Shown here: positions 6,972 to 7,774 of the stretch, in pieces | Position numbering within the stretch: the first letter of the stretch is position 1 | How the letters are laid out: every line of letters begins with the position of its first letter | Assembly: GCA_012797725.1 (NCBI GenBank) | Contig: JAAZON010000587.1 | Location: 1 to 7,774, forward strand | DNA length: 7,774 bases | Origin: SAR324 cluster bacterium | Lineage (GTDB): Bacteria > Bdellovibrionota > UBA2361 > JAAZON01 | Reading direction: 5' to 3' | The notes under the pieces: model-generated | What the model was told of the DNA's origin: nothing | The model's input: the letters and a program-made list of their open reading frames with translations, nothing else | The model's database searches: none | Translations under genes and position numbers: made by a program

Positions 6972-7016
6972 GGCTTAGAGACTCACAATCTCATGCGAGC
7001 CAAGAGACTCTGAGCC
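6972..7016. repeat. Inverted repeat at the end of the YmdB-family gene
   Basis: GGCTTAGAG (6972-6980) pairs with CTCTGAGCC (7008-7016) through nine bases including one G-U, around a 27-base loop. The octamer AGAGACTC also occurs twice directly (6977-6984, 7003-7010), so alternative pairings are possible. The last base falls in the stop codon of the minus-strand gene. The position suits a terminator between convergent genes, but neither side carries a T-run, so an intrinsic terminator is not clearly present. Confidence 0.45.
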
Positions 7017-7774
7017 TAGATTCTCACTTCGATATTGAGACGTTCAATCTCAAAGGCTTTACCGCTCTCAATGTCAACGTCGACGACAATGCCACTGATT
7101 CTAGTATGCCCAGATGCAGCTTTGTAAGAATGAGGCATGCCAGAGACGAAGCGATTTATGGCTGTTTGAGCGTCCATCCCAATTACTCCATCATAGACGC
7201 CGCACATACCCAGATCGCTGATAAATGCAGTGCCGCCCTCAAAAATTTGTTCATCTGCTGTTGGCACATGAGTGTGTGTACCAAACACTATCGAGCTTCT
7301 TCCATCCAGATATCTTGCCATCGCGGCTTTTTCCGAGGTCGCCTCGCAATGAAAATCAAGTATTTTGATTTTCACGTCAGGACTCAGTGAGCCTAAAAGC
7401 TCATCCACCTTTCGAAAAGGGCAATCGAGGAAGTAAGGAGAAAAGGTTCTACCCAGTAAATTTAACACAGCCACTTTAATATCAGGCGCATGTTCAATTA
7501 CAAGCAAACCAGCTCCTGGTGTGCCCGGAGGATAGTTTGCCGGTCGAATGCATCGGCACTCTTCGGGCTCATTCTTGTTGAAAATAGATATTATTTCTCT
7601 CTTGCTCCAGACATGATCGCCAAGTGTGATTACATCAACTCCCGCTTGTTGAAGCGACTTCAGAGAATCTGCATCAACTCCAACGCCACCAGCTGTGTTC
7701 TCGGCATTTGCTATAACAAGATTGACTTCATAGGTTTCGCGGAGTTTTTTACATTGACGTCTGATCGCAGCGAC
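7016..7774 (-). CDS. ymdB: YmdB/TIGR00282-family metallophosphoesterase, N-terminus beyond window
   Basis: Relatives of Bacillus YmdB are cytoplasmic di-metal phosphodiesterases that hydrolyse 2',3'- and 3',5'-cyclic nucleotides. The frame is open to the right edge, giving 252 residues. Roughly the first 20-25 residues, with the initial metal-binding Asp, lie outside. Visible motifs in order are NAENTAGGVG (metal-binding Glu-Asn), TLGDHVWSK, RPANYPPGTPG, LNLLGRTF, DFHCEATSEK and GTHTHVPTAD (metal-binding His), then DLGMCGVYDGVIGMD and the C-terminal SGIVVDVD. The third motif has Asp where Bacillus YmdB has Asn (GNHTW); the adjacent His is kept. TTG or other internal starts, such as at 7507, are not genuine because homology continues upstream without a break. 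Family call is very sure; the substrate in this organism is unknown. Confidence 0.94.
   Translation of the reverse strand, partial: VAAIRRQCKKLRETYEVNLVIANAENTAGGVGVDADSLKSLQQAGVDVITLGDHVWSKREIISIFNKNEPEECRCIRPANYPPGTPGAGLLVIEHAPDIKVAVLNLLGRTFSPYFLDCPFRKVDELLGSLSPDVKIKILDFHCEATSEKAAMARYLDGRSSIVFGTHTHVPTADEQIFEGGTAFISDLGMCGVYDGVIGMDAQTAINRFVSGMPHSYKAASGHTRISGIVVDVDIESGKAFEIERLNIEVRI

Noticed and set aside
6865..7015. 6S RNA, from resemblance of CGACGACATTACACC to enterobacterial 6S
   Set aside because: Only about 15 bases resemble it. The closing stem and central-bubble layout of 6S do not fit the arms seen here.

Overview
This is a chromosomal segment with moderate-to-low GC content, probably from a Gram-negative bacterium. 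The reasons are a proteobacterial-type HtpX with two N-terminal membrane helices, a single-domain MetF, a divergent HDOD-GAF signalling protein, a GT90 glycosyltransferase and a YmdB-family phosphoesterase. This mix would fit a deltaproteobacterial or Bdellovibrionota-like lineage, but the placement is an inference from gene content and not firm. No mobile element, CRISPR array, tRNA or rRNA was recognised.

Layout. Positions 1-679 (minus) hold the N-terminal and catalytic parts of an HtpX membrane protease. Its reading frame is broken just before the HEXXH motif, and it runs off the left edge. metF (860-1735, plus) is divergent from it. Convergent with metF is a two-gene minus-strand unit. 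Its first gene (2752-4134) encodes an unrecognised ~460-residue protein with RNA-polymerase-alpha-CTD-like and sigma-region-4-like stretches. Its second gene (1748-2755) encodes a CAP10/GT90 glycosyltransferase and is joined to the first by an ATGA stop-start overlap. A ~570-base non-coding gap with one candidate promoter leads to a plus-strand HDOD-GAF protein (4703-6169). A ~500-base poorly coding stretch follows, then a 61-codon ORF with a very good Shine-Dalgarno (6667-6852), then a palindrome-rich 150-base spacer. The right edge carries most of a YmdB/TIGR00282-family phosphodiesterase on the minus strand (7016 to beyond 7774).

How the genes relate. Most neighbours look independent: envelope proteolysis, C1/methionine metabolism and nucleotide signalling. 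The one tight association is the coupled pair of the DNA-binding-like protein and GT90, where regulation of glycan synthesis is possible but unproven. No complete novel system is evident. The best leads are the coupled pair, the frameshifted htpX, and the structured spacer with its small ORF.
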